The translations under genes were made by a program, and so were the position numbers. From assembly GCA_035508435.1 (NCBI GenBank), contig DATJNA010000256.1, positions 1-64,000 of the forward strand: a DNA stretch of 64,000 bases, given 5' to 3'. Below, in pieces: positions 52,979 to 61,684 of this stretch (the first letter of the stretch is position 1; the number at the start of each line of letters is the position of its first letter). The notes beneath the pieces were generated by a model, which did not search any database, was not told where the DNA came from, and saw nothing but the letters and a program-made list of their open reading frames with translations. Source of the stretch: JASHVB01 sp035508435 (lineage in GTDB: Bacteria > Pseudomonadota > Alphaproteobacteria > Acetobacterales > Acetobacteraceae).

Positions 52979-53287
52979 TTATCTGGGCGCGAGCGTAGCC
53001 TTTGCCGACAGCAACCGTTCGTCTTCGGTGTCGGCCGATTCTTGATCGGGGAGCGGAGCTGAAGCCCTGGCCTCCTGTTCAATGTCCGCGAGACCCGGGT
53101 TCATCGTCACTCCAACCGCAGCAAGAATACCATGTCGAGCAGGCCATGCTGCGCACCACAAAGCGATGCCATCGACCCGTTCCTTTTGCCCACAGCTCTC
53201 TATCGGCAAGCTGCCGGAGGCAACAATCTCGCCACCTTGAACGATAGAATATGGGTCCATTGTCGTATCACTTGCCACGGCTTTCAT
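52979..53287 (-). CDS. Hypothetical protein coupled to the TonB receptor gene
   Basis: A 102-residue frame whose ATG overlaps the stop of the TonB-receptor gene (TTATGAAAG), the same coupling seen elsewhere in this operon. The sequence shows no known domain, no signal peptide and no clear helix; it is polar with an acidic end (SADTEDERLL). The overlap argues for a real gene, the lack of features against it. Function unknown. Confidence 0.4.
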   Translation of the reverse strand: MKAVASDTTMDPYSIVQGGEIVASGSLPIESCGQKERVDGIALWCAAWPARHGILAAVGVTMNPGLADIEQEARASAPLPDQESADTEDERLLSAKATLAPR

Positions 53288-55335
53288 AACCGCACCGTCA
53301 CGCCGGCGATCACCCGCCGCTCCACCGGCGGGCCGGCGGTCTCCAGCAGCCGCGATTGATTGAACTGTTGCGCTGATAACGATAGCGTCATCGTCTCGGT
53401 CAGCCGATATCCGACGCGAGCATCCAACGTCAGGTAATTGTCGACATTCACCGGCAGCAGCGCAGTGCGACTGTCATTCAGCCGATAGTCCAGATAGCTG
53501 GATTGCCAGCGGCCGAGCAAATCCAGTTCCCATTTGCCGCGTGTGTAGCCAATGCCGCCGATCACCACATGCTCGGGCACGCTGTGTGCGTACTCAACGA
53601 TGCCTGTCGTCATTGCACCGGTATTCAACACGGTATGGTCGGTCGTCGCCGCCAGCGAATAGCTCGCCTGCCAGCGGAACCCGGCCGCATTGTGGCCCTT
53701 CAGTTCCAGCTCGGCGCCGGCCGCGGTGCTGTATCCGACATTCGCCGAGACGAACATCGGCGCCCCCACCGGTGAGATGCTCAGCGGCGCACCGAACGGC
53801 CAGGCGATGATGTCGTCGGTCCATTGCGAAAACAGCGCCGTGCGCAGCGTGGAGGCGATCGCAGGCAATGCACGGTCATAGTCCAGCTCGACATTCCAGA
53901 CGATCGTCGGATGCAGGTCCGGCGTCCCGGAATAGGCCAGGGGACTGTAAAATCCCGCCGGAATTTGCAGTGCGTATTCCAGCAATGTCGGAAGCTGCAC
54001 GCCGCGCGCCGCCGACAGGCGGAACGTATCTTGCTCGGTCGCCTCCCATACCACGCCGGAATTGAAGCTCGGCTGGGTCAGCGTGGCGCGATCATACTCC
54101 TCCGGCGTCAGCCCGGTCTGCGGCAGCAGCGACCCGTCGTAATGGAGCTGCATGTGGTCGACGCGCACCGCGTTGGTCAGCTCGACCGATGGCGCCACCT
54201 GCCAGTCCCACATGAAGCTCGCGGCATAGATCGCATCGCTGATCCGGCCCAGCGCCAGACCGCCGGAATCATCGGCGTTGGCGCGATATTCCAGCCCGAC
54301 ACGCAGCGTGTGCGCCGCACCCAGCTTCAACAGGTCGCTCGCCTGAACGAGGTACGTCGTTTGATATTCTGTCAGACGCAACGGCATGCCGAAATTGCTG
54401 ATATTGTCGATCTGCACGGCGGCATCGTTGCGGTAGGCCGACAGCGATATTTCGCCGAACCGGCTGTCGGTATTGACGCCCGCACGCACCGCGCTGGTGA
54501 CCAGCCGCTCGGTATCGAACACACCCGGCGGCTCTTGCTCCGCCAGGCGCGTGTCGCCGCCGCTGGCGTCGAGGAACAATTCAGTACTCTGGTTGACCTG
54601 CCAGCGACCGACCGCGCGCAACGTGCCGGTAAAGGGAGGCTGGCGCGCCTCCGCGTCATAAACGCCAAGCGGTCCCGGCGCGAATTCCTGCGCATTGAAG
54701 CCTCCGGCGGACAGCCGCAGCCCCGCGGCGTCGTCGATCCGACCGGTGGCGATGGCCTCGCCACCATAATAACCCTGCGTACCGCCGCGCAGCGTCGCGA
54801 CATTCAGCCGGTCGCGCAGCGGATCATAGGTGATGATGTTGATCACGCCGTTCACCGCGTTGAAGCCGTACAGCGCGGAATTGGCTCCCTTGATGATCTC
54901 GATCTGGCGAATCTCGTCGAGTTGCACCGGGATCGCCGACCAGATGATGCGGCCGTAGTCCACCATGTAGACCTGCCGCCCATCCACCAGCACCATCAGA
55001 TGCGGATTGGACGATTGGTTGTAGCCACGGATGCCGACATCGGCGTCGCCCAAGCCATCTTCCCGCACATCGACACCGGCAACGAAACGCAGCACATCGG
55101 GGATGCTGGTGGCGCCGGAACGGCGGATGTCGTCCTGCGTGATGATCTCCACATTGGCCGGCGCATCGGCAGCGCGCTGCGGCTTGCCGGTGACCGACAT
55201 GGTGACCGGCTCGCCGAATAATTGTTCCAGCGCGCCGTAATCCACCGACTGCGCTCGCGAGGCTGGTGCCACAGTCACCGCGAGCAGGATGCCCGTCGCA
55301 AGGCACAGCAGCACTCGCGGCGCGATCATTGTCAT
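53284..55335 (-). CDS. TonB-dependent outer-membrane receptor
   Basis: A 683-residue receptor. Residues 1-28 are a signal peptide (ending SRAQ). The plug domain follows: IITQDDIRRSGATSIPDVLR near 65, VGIRGYNQSSNPHLMVLVDG near 100 and IIKGANSALYGFNAVNGVIN near 148. A beta barrel fills residues 180-683 with repeated strands of aromatic/polar alternation; it ends with an aliphatic Leu after TVRL rather than Phe. Together with the coupled YfiR-like protein upstream it belongs to a receptor-signalling set rather than a plain siderophore operon. Ligand unknown. The start overlaps the YfiR stop in ATGA. Confidence 0.9.
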   Translation of the reverse strand: MTMIAPRVLLCLATGILLAVTVAPASRAQSVDYGALEQLFGEPVTMSVTGKPQRAADAPANVEIITQDDIRRSGATSIPDVLRFVAGVDVREDGLGDADVGIRGYNQSSNPHLMVLVDGRQVYMVDYGRIIWSAIPVQLDEIRQIEIIKGANSALYGFNAVNGVINIITYDPLRDRLNVATLRGGTQGYYGGEAIATGRIDDAAGLRLSAGGFNAQEFAPGPLGVYDAEARQPPFTGTLRAVGRWQVNQSTELFLDASGGDTRLAEQEPPGVFDTERLVTSAVRAGVNTDSRFGEISLSAYRNDAAVQIDNISNFGMPLRLTEYQTTYLVQASDLLKLGAAHTLRVGLEYRANADDSGGLALGRISDAIYAASFMWDWQVAPSVELTNAVRVDHMQLHYDGSLLPQTGLTPEEYDRATLTQPSFNSGVVWEATEQDTFRLSAARGVQLPTLLEYALQIPAGFYSPLAYSGTPDLHPTIVWNVELDYDRALPAIASTLRTALFSQWTDDIIAWPFGAPLSISPVGAPMFVSANVGYSTAAGAELELKGHNAAGFRWQASYSLAATTDHTVLNTGAMTTGIVEYAHSVPEHVVIGGIGYTRGKWELDLLGRWQSSYLDYRLNDSRTALLPVNVDNYLTLDARVGYRLTETMTLSLSAQQFNQSRLLETAGPPVERRVIAGVTVRL

Positions 55336-55901
55336 ATCTCTCGGATCATCATGCGGAACGCGGGCACGAAGCTGACGCCTGATGCCGCCGCGACGGCGTG
55401 GTTGAGAACGATCTGCACACGCAGATCGGTACTGACGGCCATGGTGCAGAAGCCAGCCTCCACCGCCGGCAGTTCCGCCGTGATGCAGAGGATGTGGGCC
55501 GCGCGCACGGCTGCCCCGAGTGCCGGCCCATTGGCGCCGGCCGCCGAGATCGCCACCGCGAAGCCACCGCCGGCCAGCGCGTCAGCCGGAACGAGCTGTG
55601 CCGGCAGATGCGCGCCACGCACATCGAGGCCGCCACTGAGTTCGCCGGCAATGGCCTCCGCATCGCGCTGCGACGAGGGATCGCCTGGGTTGAAGACGAC
55701 AGCAACGCGGCCGCCGCTCGGTGGTGGCTGCATGAATGCGAGCGCGCGACCGATCGTCTGCAGTTCCGGCACCGACAGCGAGGCGGCGGCAGCCGGCAGC
55801 GGCGCTGACAGCGCGGCCACGGCAGCGAGCATCGCGCAGGCGCTCCGCCAGGCTTTCCGCTGCGGCCGCGCTTCCGATGCGCCATGCGCATGTGTCTCCA
55901 T
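55332..55901 (-). CDS. YfiR-like (DUF4154) periplasmic protein
   Basis: A 189-residue protein with a signal peptide (helix at about 21-41, cleavage after AAAAS). The middle fits the YfiR/DUF4154 family: PELQTIGRALAFMQPPPSGG, then VAVVFNPGDPSS, HILCITAELPAVEAGFCTMA and the end LRVQIVLNHAVAAASGVSFVPAFR. In Pseudomonas YfiR represses the diguanylate cyclase YfiN; homologues next to TonB receptors and histidine kinases are thought to relay a periplasmic signal. It is the first gene of the minus-strand operon and is divergent from the hybrid kinase. Confidence 0.78.
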   Translation of the reverse strand: METHAHGASEARPQRKAWRSACAMLAAVAALSAPLPAAAASLSVPELQTIGRALAFMQPPPSGGRVAVVFNPGDPSSQRDAEAIAGELSGGLDVRGAHLPAQLVPADALAGGGFAVAISAAGANGPALGAAVRAAHILCITAELPAVEAGFCTMAVSTDLRVQIVLNHAVAAASGVSFVPAFRMMIREI

Positions 55902-56063
55902 TCAATCGCGATCTGCGCGTTGATCGGGCGATGGTAGGTGCAACAGATTGAGCAAACATGAACACGCCAGCGAATACTTTCCGTTGCCGCCCGGTCGGGT
56001 CAGTACGGCCTTCTCACTGCGCCGCAGAGGTTTGCTTTGTGTTAATCAGTCCGGGCGTAACTG

Positions 56064-58529
56064 TTGGGCATGCTCGGCGCCTTCCTCTCGACGCATGACA
56101 TCCGCTTCTGTCTCGCCGCCGCGCTGGCGAGCTTGCTCGGCACAACACTTTGCTGGCAGGTTCTGCCGCTGCCCGGCGCGCGCCCAACGCGGGCGGGGGT
56201 GCTCCGCACGGCGATCGCCGGCGTCGGTCTCGGCGCGACCGTCTGGATCGCATTCCGGCTGTCACTTGCCGGCTACTTCCCTTTCCTTTCGGCCGACCCC
56301 CCTGAGCCGGCGGACGCAATACCGATCTTGCTCGCCATAACCGGCGCCACGACGGCCGTCGCGGTGATCGTGTTCGCCGCGCACAGTGCGCGCACGGCCG
56401 TCCTGGCCGGCTCAGTCCTCGCCGCCACCGCCTCCTGCGTACTGTTCTTGGCCCTCAGCCACGTGGTGGCGCCGCTCATGCTCGGTTACGAGCTGGCGAC
56501 AGTCCTCGAGGCGATGGTCGCAGGCACCGCCGTCTTTGCTTTCGGGTTGTGGCGCGGCAAGCGCGCGCGCGGCCGTTACCGCACGCTTGGCGCCGCCGCG
56601 ATCGTGGCTGTCGGCCTGCCGGTGGTCGATTTCGGTTCGCTGGCCGCCATCCTGCCATTTTCCGCATGGGAGAGCGCCTCGGCTACCTTGGGCGCGCTGG
56701 CGCTGCGGCCGGTGTTTGTCGTATTCGCCTCGGAGTTCGTTGCCGCGCTGCTGCTGGTGCGGGCGAGCGCGGCGGTCGACCGCCAGGCGGCGGCTCGCAC
56801 GACGCGGGAAAACCAGCGCCTGCGCCAGCTCACCGAAAGCACGTTCGAAGGCCTCGTGGTGCACCGCGAAGGCCGGATCGTGGACGCGAACGGCGCCTTC
56901 TGCGCGCTGGTCCAACGCAGGTTGCCAACGCTCGCGGCGCATCACCTGAGCGAATTCGCCCCCGGATTCCAGGCCGGCGCGGCAGGCCAGCCGCTACGGC
57001 TCGAGCTACGGGCGGCGGATGGCAGCATGGTTCCGGTGGAGATGCTGTCGCGCCGCCTGTCGTTGCCCGAAGGTGAGGCGGTGGTGACCGCGGTGCGCGA
57101 CATCCGCGAACGCCTGGCCGCGGAACATGCGGCCCTGGATCGCCAACGCGCCGAGGCACTGCAACGCGAGGCCGACGAACAACGCGAGCGCCGCCGCATT
57201 GCCGAGGAGGCGAGCCGGGCGAAATCCGCATTCCTGGCCATGATGAGCCATGAGATCCGCACGCCCATGAATGCCGTGCTCGGCCTCGCGTCGAGCTTGC
57301 TCGACGACGGCCTGACCCCGGAGCAAGCCGCGGCCGTCACCGCAATTCGTGATTCCGGCGACACGCTGCTGCGCATCCTCAACGACATCCTGGATTTCTC
57401 GAAGCTGGATGCCGGGCGGATGACGTTCGAGACCGCGCCGTTCTCGCCCGCTGCATTGATGCACGACGCGCTGAGCGTTCACCGGCCGCACGCGGTTGCC
57501 AAGGCACTGGCGATCCGGCTGGAAATCGAACCCGACTTGCCGGCCACGTTGCTGGGTGATGCCGGACGCATCCGCCAGGTGCTGCACAATCTCGTCTCCA
57601 ACGCGGTGAAATTCACTGACGCGGGCGAGGTGCGCATGTCGCTCCGTTGCGAATGGCGCGATGCAACGACGGCAACGCTCGCCTGGGACGTGCAGGACAC
57701 CGGCATTGGCATCGCCCCGGACAAGCTGCCCACCTTGTTCGACGCCTTCGTGCAGGCCGACGATTCGATTACGCGGCGGTTCGGCGGCTCCGGGCTGGGA
57801 CTTGCGATCAGCCAGCAACTCCTGGCGCAGATGGGTGGCACGATCGAGGTGCGGTCGACGCCAGGCGAAGGCAGCCGGTTCCGGTTCCGGTTGACGCTGC
57901 CGCTGGCCGAGCAAGCGGTGCAGGTGGTGGCCCCGGGCCATGCGGCAGCCGAAGTGGCGGCACGGCTGGCAGCGCTGGGGCGGCCGCTGCGGCTATTGCT
58001 CGCCGAAGACAACCCGACCAACCAGTTCGTGGTGATCCGGATGTTGAAGGGCCTGCCGGTCGAGGTGGACGTGGCACAGCACGGCGCCGAGGCCGTCGCC
58101 GCGGCGTCTCGTGCCGCCTACGACGTGATCTGCATGGACATGCGCATGCCGACCATGGACGGGCTGGAAGCGACACGAACGATCCGCCGGCGCGAGGGGC
58201 CGTCGAGCCGGGCGCCGATCGTTGCGATGACGGCGAATGCGTTCCCCGAGGACATGACCGCGTGCCGCGATGCCGGCATGAACGATTTCGTCGCCAAGCC
58301 GGTGAGCAAGGATCGCTTGCTCGCAGCGCTGCTGCGGGCGGTGGAGGGCGCGACAACCCAGGCGGCACGGGCCGCAACGCCCATCGGTCAGCGCGACAGA
58401 CTCCGTCATTCCGAGGCAATCCGCCATTGCGAGGGGCACCGCGACGAAGCAATCCCGGTCATGCCGGCGCACGAGTGGCCAGGCGCCGACGCCGACGCGG
58501 TTGCTTCGGCGCTACGCCCCTTGCAGTGA
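56064..58529 (+). CDS. Hybrid sensor histidine kinase with receiver domain
   Basis: An 821-residue membrane kinase. Residues 1-235 hold six or seven membrane helices laid out like an MHYT sensor, but the Met-His-Tyr motifs are not conserved (VWIAFRLSL where ATHFIAML is expected). A PAS-like part (255-345) and coiled coil follow. The phospho-accepting His is in MMSHEIRTPMNAVLGL near 396; the ATPase has NLVSNAVKFTDAGE, DTGIGI and FGGSGLGL. The receiver Asp is near 691 in VICMDMRMP. The last 50 residues come from a dispersed palindromic repeat. It is divergent from YfiR and the TonB gene, probably as one signalling unit. Confidence 0.88.
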   Translation: MGMLGAFLSTHDIRFCLAAALASLLGTTLCWQVLPLPGARPTRAGVLRTAIAGVGLGATVWIAFRLSLAGYFPFLSADPPEPADAIPILLAITGATTAVAVIVFAAHSARTAVLAGSVLAATASCVLFLALSHVVAPLMLGYELATVLEAMVAGTAVFAFGLWRGKRARGRYRTLGAAAIVAVGLPVVDFGSLAAILPFSAWESASATLGALALRPVFVVFASEFVAALLLVRASAAVDRQAAARTTRENQRLRQLTESTFEGLVVHREGRIVDANGAFCALVQRRLPTLAAHHLSEFAPGFQAGAAGQPLRLELRAADGSMVPVEMLSRRLSLPEGEAVVTAVRDIRERLAAEHAALDRQRAEALQREADEQRERRRIAEEASRAKSAFLAMMSHEIRTPMNAVLGLASSLLDDGLTPEQAAAVTAIRDSGDTLLRILNDILDFSKLDAGRMTFETAPFSPAALMHDALSVHRPHAVAKALAIRLEIEPDLPATLLGDAGRIRQVLHNLVSNAVKFTDAGEVRMSLRCEWRDATTATLAWDVQDTGIGIAPDKLPTLFDAFVQADDSITRRFGGSGLGLAISQQLLAQMGGTIEVRSTPGEGSRFRFRLTLPLAEQAVQVVAPGHAAAEVAARLAALGRPLRLLLAEDNPTNQFVVIRMLKGLPVEVDVAQHGAEAVAAASRAAYDVICMDMRMPTMDGLEATRTIRRREGPSSRAPIVAMTANAFPEDMTACRDAGMNDFVAKPVSKDRLLAALLRAVEGATTQAARAATPIGQRDRLRHSEAIRHCEGHRDEAIPVMPAHEWPGADADAVASALRPLQ
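58405..58475. repeat. Dispersed palindromic repeat read as protein
   Basis: CGTCATTCCGAGGCAATCCG at 58404 and CCATTGCGAGGGGCACCGCG at 58422, followed by GACGAAGCAATCCCGGTCATG, are copies of the TCATTGCGAGC family. They lie inside the 3' end of the histidine kinase gene and give the unusual tail RHSEAIRHCEGHRDEAIPVM. Confidence 0.75.
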
Positions 58530-58547
58530 CGCGGTACGCGGTATCCG

Positions 58548-58575
58548 CGAGGCTACACCGGCGAGGCTACACCGG
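58548..58575. repeat. 14-bp tandem duplication including a stop codon
   Basis: CGAGGCTACACCGG occurs exactly at 58548-58561 and 58562-58575. The right copy contains the stop codon and last codons of the TauD-type gene on the minus strand (CCGGTGTAG); the left copy repeats them after the gene. Confidence 0.92.
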
Positions 58576-59451
58576 CCGATCGCCCGCCACCGTCACGCGG
58601 AACCCGGATCGCGTATGCGGCCAGTAATCCCACATCGCGCGGTGCTGCACGCAGCGATTGTCCCAGAACGCGATCGAGTTCGGCTGCCACCGGAAGCGGC
58701 ATTGGAACAAGGGATTTTCCGCGTGCGTGTAAAGATAGTTCAGCATGGCGTGGCTCTCGTCGCGCGGCACGCCGAGCAGGCGGCGCGTGAAGCCGCGGTT
58801 GACGTACAGCGCCTTCTGTCCCGTCACCGGATGCGTGCGCACCACTGGATGCTCTGCGCGCGGATAGCTCGCCTTGTCCGCGACGCCGGCGTACTTGTAA
58901 GTGCCGCGGTAGTTCTCTTCGCCGTCGTGCACCGCCTGCATGCCGTCGAGATAGGCCTTCATCCGGTCCGACAGCGCCTCATACGCCGCGTACATCGACG
59001 CGAACAGGGTATCGCCGCCCTTGGGCGGACAGGTCTTGATGTAGAGGATGCTGCCCATCGGCGGTTCCGGGTCGCAGGACACGTCGCTGTGCCAGCCTTC
59101 GCCGTTGGCGCGCGGAGAATTCTTGTCGGCGTGGATGATCATCAGTTCCGGATGGTCCGGATGCGACGGCGCCGCCGGATGCACATGCAGCTCGCCGAAA
59201 TTCCGCCCGAACGCCAGGTGTTGCTCCGGCGTCAGATGCTGATCGCGGAAGAAGATGACAAGATTCTCGGCCAGCGCGCGATGCACCTCGGCCATCTGGT
59301 GGTTGCCCAGCGGCTGTGACAGGTCGACGCCGCCGATCTCCGCGCCGATGATCGGCGTCAGCTTATCGACGTTGATCGTCTCATAGGGCGCCTCGTTGCC
59401 CGGCTGGTGCTTGTAGCGCGGACCGTTATTGCCGCGCATCGGATCCATCAT
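58567..59451 (-). CDS. TauD/TfdA-family alpha-ketoglutarate-dependent dioxygenase
   Basis: A 294-residue iron/2-oxoglutarate dioxygenase. Iron ligands: His and Asp of EGWHSDVSCDP near residue 119 and His of RCVQHRAMWDY near 272; the co-substrate Arg is in HTRSGFRVTV near 283. The start (PIIGAEIGGVDLSQPL) is typical of TauD. Family members release sulfite from taurine or degrade aryl-oxyacids, so the substrate remains open. It follows the aminotransferase gene with a 13-bp gap and is probably cotranscribed. Confidence 0.88.
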   Translation of the reverse strand: MMDPMRGNNGPRYKHQPGNEAPYETINVDKLTPIIGAEIGGVDLSQPLGNHQMAEVHRALAENLVIFFRDQHLTPEQHLAFGRNFGELHVHPAAPSHPDHPELMIIHADKNSPRANGEGWHSDVSCDPEPPMGSILYIKTCPPKGGDTLFASMYAAYEALSDRMKAYLDGMQAVHDGEENYRGTYKYAGVADKASYPRAEHPVVRTHPVTGQKALYVNRGFTRRLLGVPRDESHAMLNYLYTHAENPLFQCRFRWQPNSIAFWDNRCVQHRAMWDYWPHTRSGFRVTVAGDRPV

Positions 59452-59464
59452 GCTGGCTCTCCTC

Positions 59465-60700
59465 CTAACTCGCGCGCCGGATATTGCCGCTGTGCAGCGG
59501 AATTCCGGTTTGCTCATAGCATACCTTCGCCAGCGCGGCGACGCCGTCGCGGATCGTCTCCTTGCTCGGCATGGCGAAGCACAGGCGCAGGTGCGATTTC
59601 GAATTGTCGGGGCTGACCGCCCAGGCGGGGCCTTCATTGAAGATGATGCCGGCCGCGGCGGCCGGCTTCAGCAGTGTGCGGGTGTCCACCTGGTCCGGCA
59701 GCTTGATCCACAGGAAGATGCCGCCCTTCGGCATCCAGCATTCGGCGGAGCTGCCGAACTCGCGTTCCACCGCCTCCACCATCGCATCCAGCTTGCCCTT
59801 CAGCACGCCGTTCAGATGCGGCAGGTGATCGTCGAAATGCTGCGAGAAGTACTCGGCGACGACCATCTGGTCCAGCGCGCCGGTGCCGCTGTCGCCCTTC
59901 AGCGGCAGCAGCCGCCGCGTGATCTCCCAGGGCGCGATGATGTAGCCAAGCCGCAGCGCGGGTGCGAGCGACTTCGAGAACGACCCGAGATGGATCACCG
60001 CGCCAGGGTCCAGTGCATACAGGGCCGGCGGCGCGTCCACGCCACGCCACAGCAGATCGGCGTAGCATTCGTCCTCGAAGATCGCGACGTTGTACTGGTG
60101 CGCGAGTGAAAGCAGCGCATGACGACGATCCAGCGGCAGGATGCTGGCGGTCGGGTTCTGAATGGTGGGGATGGTGTAGATGAATTTCGGCGTGATCCCA
60201 TTGGCCTTCAGTGCGGCAAGCTGCGCCGCCAGCGCGTCGATCACGATACCGTCGGCGTCCAGCTTCATTGCCTCGATTTTGGCGCCGATCTTGCGGAAGC
60301 GGTTCAGCGCGCCCTGGTAGCAGAACTCCTCGCACAGCACGGTGTTGCCGGGATTGACCAGCAGCTTGCTGATCATGTCGATCCCCTGGCCGGAGCCGGT
60401 GACGATGGTCACGTCATCCACCGGCGCGTCGATGCCGCGATGGCGCTTCGACTTGTCGGCGACGAACCGGCGCAGCCCGGGATAGCCCTGGGGCCCCAGG
60501 CCGAGATTATAGATCGCGAGCTTGCCGCCCTCGCGCCGCAGCACCGAGGCGGCCGCATCGATCAGGCCCTCGATCGGGATTTGCTCCGGGTCGTTGTTGC
60601 CGCCGACGAAATAGTATTTCGGGAACGGCGCCCACCGCGGCGCCGGGTCGGGCAGACCGTCGCTGTACAGCTTCGCGTAATCGAGGGCGGTGGCACTCAT
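59465..60700 (-). CDS. PLP-dependent aminotransferase, class I/II
   Basis: A 411-residue aminotransferase of the 2-aminoadipate/MocR-core type (fold type I). The PLP Lys is in HLGSFSKSLAPALRLGY near residue 243; the aspartate binding the pyridine ring is in YNVAIFEDECYADLL near 214. The N-terminal phrase LDYAKLYSDGLPDPAPRW is unusual for the class. It is the first gene of a two-gene operon with the TauD-like dioxygenase, so both may act on one amino compound, perhaps a sulfonate or an amino acid derivative. Confidence 0.87.
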   Translation of the reverse strand: MSATALDYAKLYSDGLPDPAPRWAPFPKYYFVGGNNDPEQIPIEGLIDAAASVLRREGGKLAIYNLGLGPQGYPGLRRFVADKSKRHRGIDAPVDDVTIVTGSGQGIDMISKLLVNPGNTVLCEEFCYQGALNRFRKIGAKIEAMKLDADGIVIDALAAQLAALKANGITPKFIYTIPTIQNPTASILPLDRRHALLSLAHQYNVAIFEDECYADLLWRGVDAPPALYALDPGAVIHLGSFSKSLAPALRLGYIIAPWEITRRLLPLKGDSGTGALDQMVVAEYFSQHFDDHLPHLNGVLKGKLDAMVEAVEREFGSSAECWMPKGGIFLWIKLPDQVDTRTLLKPAAAAGIIFNEGPAWAVSPDNSKSHLRLCFAMPSKETIRDGVAALAKVCYEQTGIPLHSGNIRRAS

Positions 60701-60974
60701 GGATCGGCTTCCTCCGGATGCGCTGGGATCGACGCTAGCAAGCCCTTGGCGGTCCGTCATCCCGGCGACAGCCCTCGCGGCCTGGCTGCGTTGGTCGGTC
60801 GAAACGAAAACCGGCGGCGGGACAGGCAGCGAAACGTCGCGCAGTCCGCTGGCGAGGGACACCACGGTTGATCGAGGACCCGCCTGGCTGCTTGCAGATG
60901 GTCGCCGCTTGCAAACCAGCGCTGCTGGCAAATCGGCCGACGTTGCGCAGTATCTTGCGCAACGGGAAGTGGCG

Positions 60975-61169
60975 ATGCCGTCGATGGAAACCAGTACCTG
61001 CACGATCGTTGCCAGACTGCGCGCGGACGCATGGACCGAGACGCCTCGTGGCAAGCACAATAAGCTCGAACATCCGGACCGGCCAGGTGTCCTGCTCGTT
61101 GTCCCGCGTCACAAAGAGCAATCCCCTGGCGTGGCCCGTTCCATCGCCAGGCTGGCGGGTTGGACTTAG
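60975..61169 (+). CDS. hicA: HicA-type toxin (mRNA interferase)
   Basis: A 64-residue double-stranded-RNA-binding-like protein of the HicA/YcfA family: IVARLRADAWTETPRGKHNK, then LEHPDRPGVLLVVPRHKE and SIARLAGW. The conserved catalytic His of the RGxHxx loop is present (GKHNK). HicA cuts mRNA and is held in check by HicB. The ATG at 60975 was chosen with GGGAAG just upstream; an ATG three codons further in is also possible. It lies 9 bp before hicB. Confidence 0.8.
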   Translation: MPSMETSTCTIVARLRADAWTETPRGKHNKLEHPDRPGVLLVVPRHKEQSPGVARSIARLAGWT

Positions 61170-61178
61170 GAGATCGCC

Positions 61179-61583
61179 ATGATTCACTACATCGGCATCC
61201 TGGACGGCTCCGGCGATGTTTGGGGCGTTCGCATTCCCGACCTGCCGGGTTGCCATGGCGGCGGTAAGACGGCGGAAGCGGCGATCGCTGACGCCATCTC
61301 GGCGGCGCGTGAATGGGCGGAGCATCAGGGCGCCAAGGGCACGCTCCCGCCACGTCCCCGGCTCTTGGCCACGCTGATCGAGCAGGGGGAGGTGGATGCG
61401 CAATCGGGCGAGACCGCGGTGATGATCCCACTTCTGCGCGACAGCGGCCCGTCGGTTCGCGCGAACCTTTCCATTGATGCGGCCTTGCTGGAGGCGATCG
61501 ACGCGGCGGCACGCACCAGGGGCCTGACCCGTTCGTCGTTCATCGCGTCCGCGGCGCGAGAAAAAATCATGTCCGAGAGCTGA
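61179..61583 (+). CDS. hicB: HicB-type antitoxin
   Basis: A 134-residue antitoxin. The N-terminal part is a degenerate RNase-H-like HicB fold (MIHYIGILDGSGDVWGVRIP, then LPGCHGGGKTAEAAIADA). The last 45 residues are a ribbon-helix-helix DNA-binding unit (RANLSIDAALLEAIDAAART). It should neutralise HicA and repress the operon. The ATG follows AGGAGATCGCC. Length and domain order are standard. Confidence 0.88.
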   Translation: MIHYIGILDGSGDVWGVRIPDLPGCHGGGKTAEAAIADAISAAREWAEHQGAKGTLPPRPRLLATLIEQGEVDAQSGETAVMIPLLRDSGPSVRANLSIDAALLEAIDAAARTRGLTRSSFIASAAREKIMSES

Positions 61584-61684
61584 GGTGTCTTCGCACACGA
61601 GTGGTTGCGCAGGGTGCTGCCACCGGTCGCCGCGTCGACCGCTGCCGCCAGTCGCCGCGTAGGGTGCGGCGCCATTCCGGGTCG

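Noticed and set aside
53824..55221. Rightward frame of 465 codons
   Set aside because: Antisense to the TonB receptor gene.
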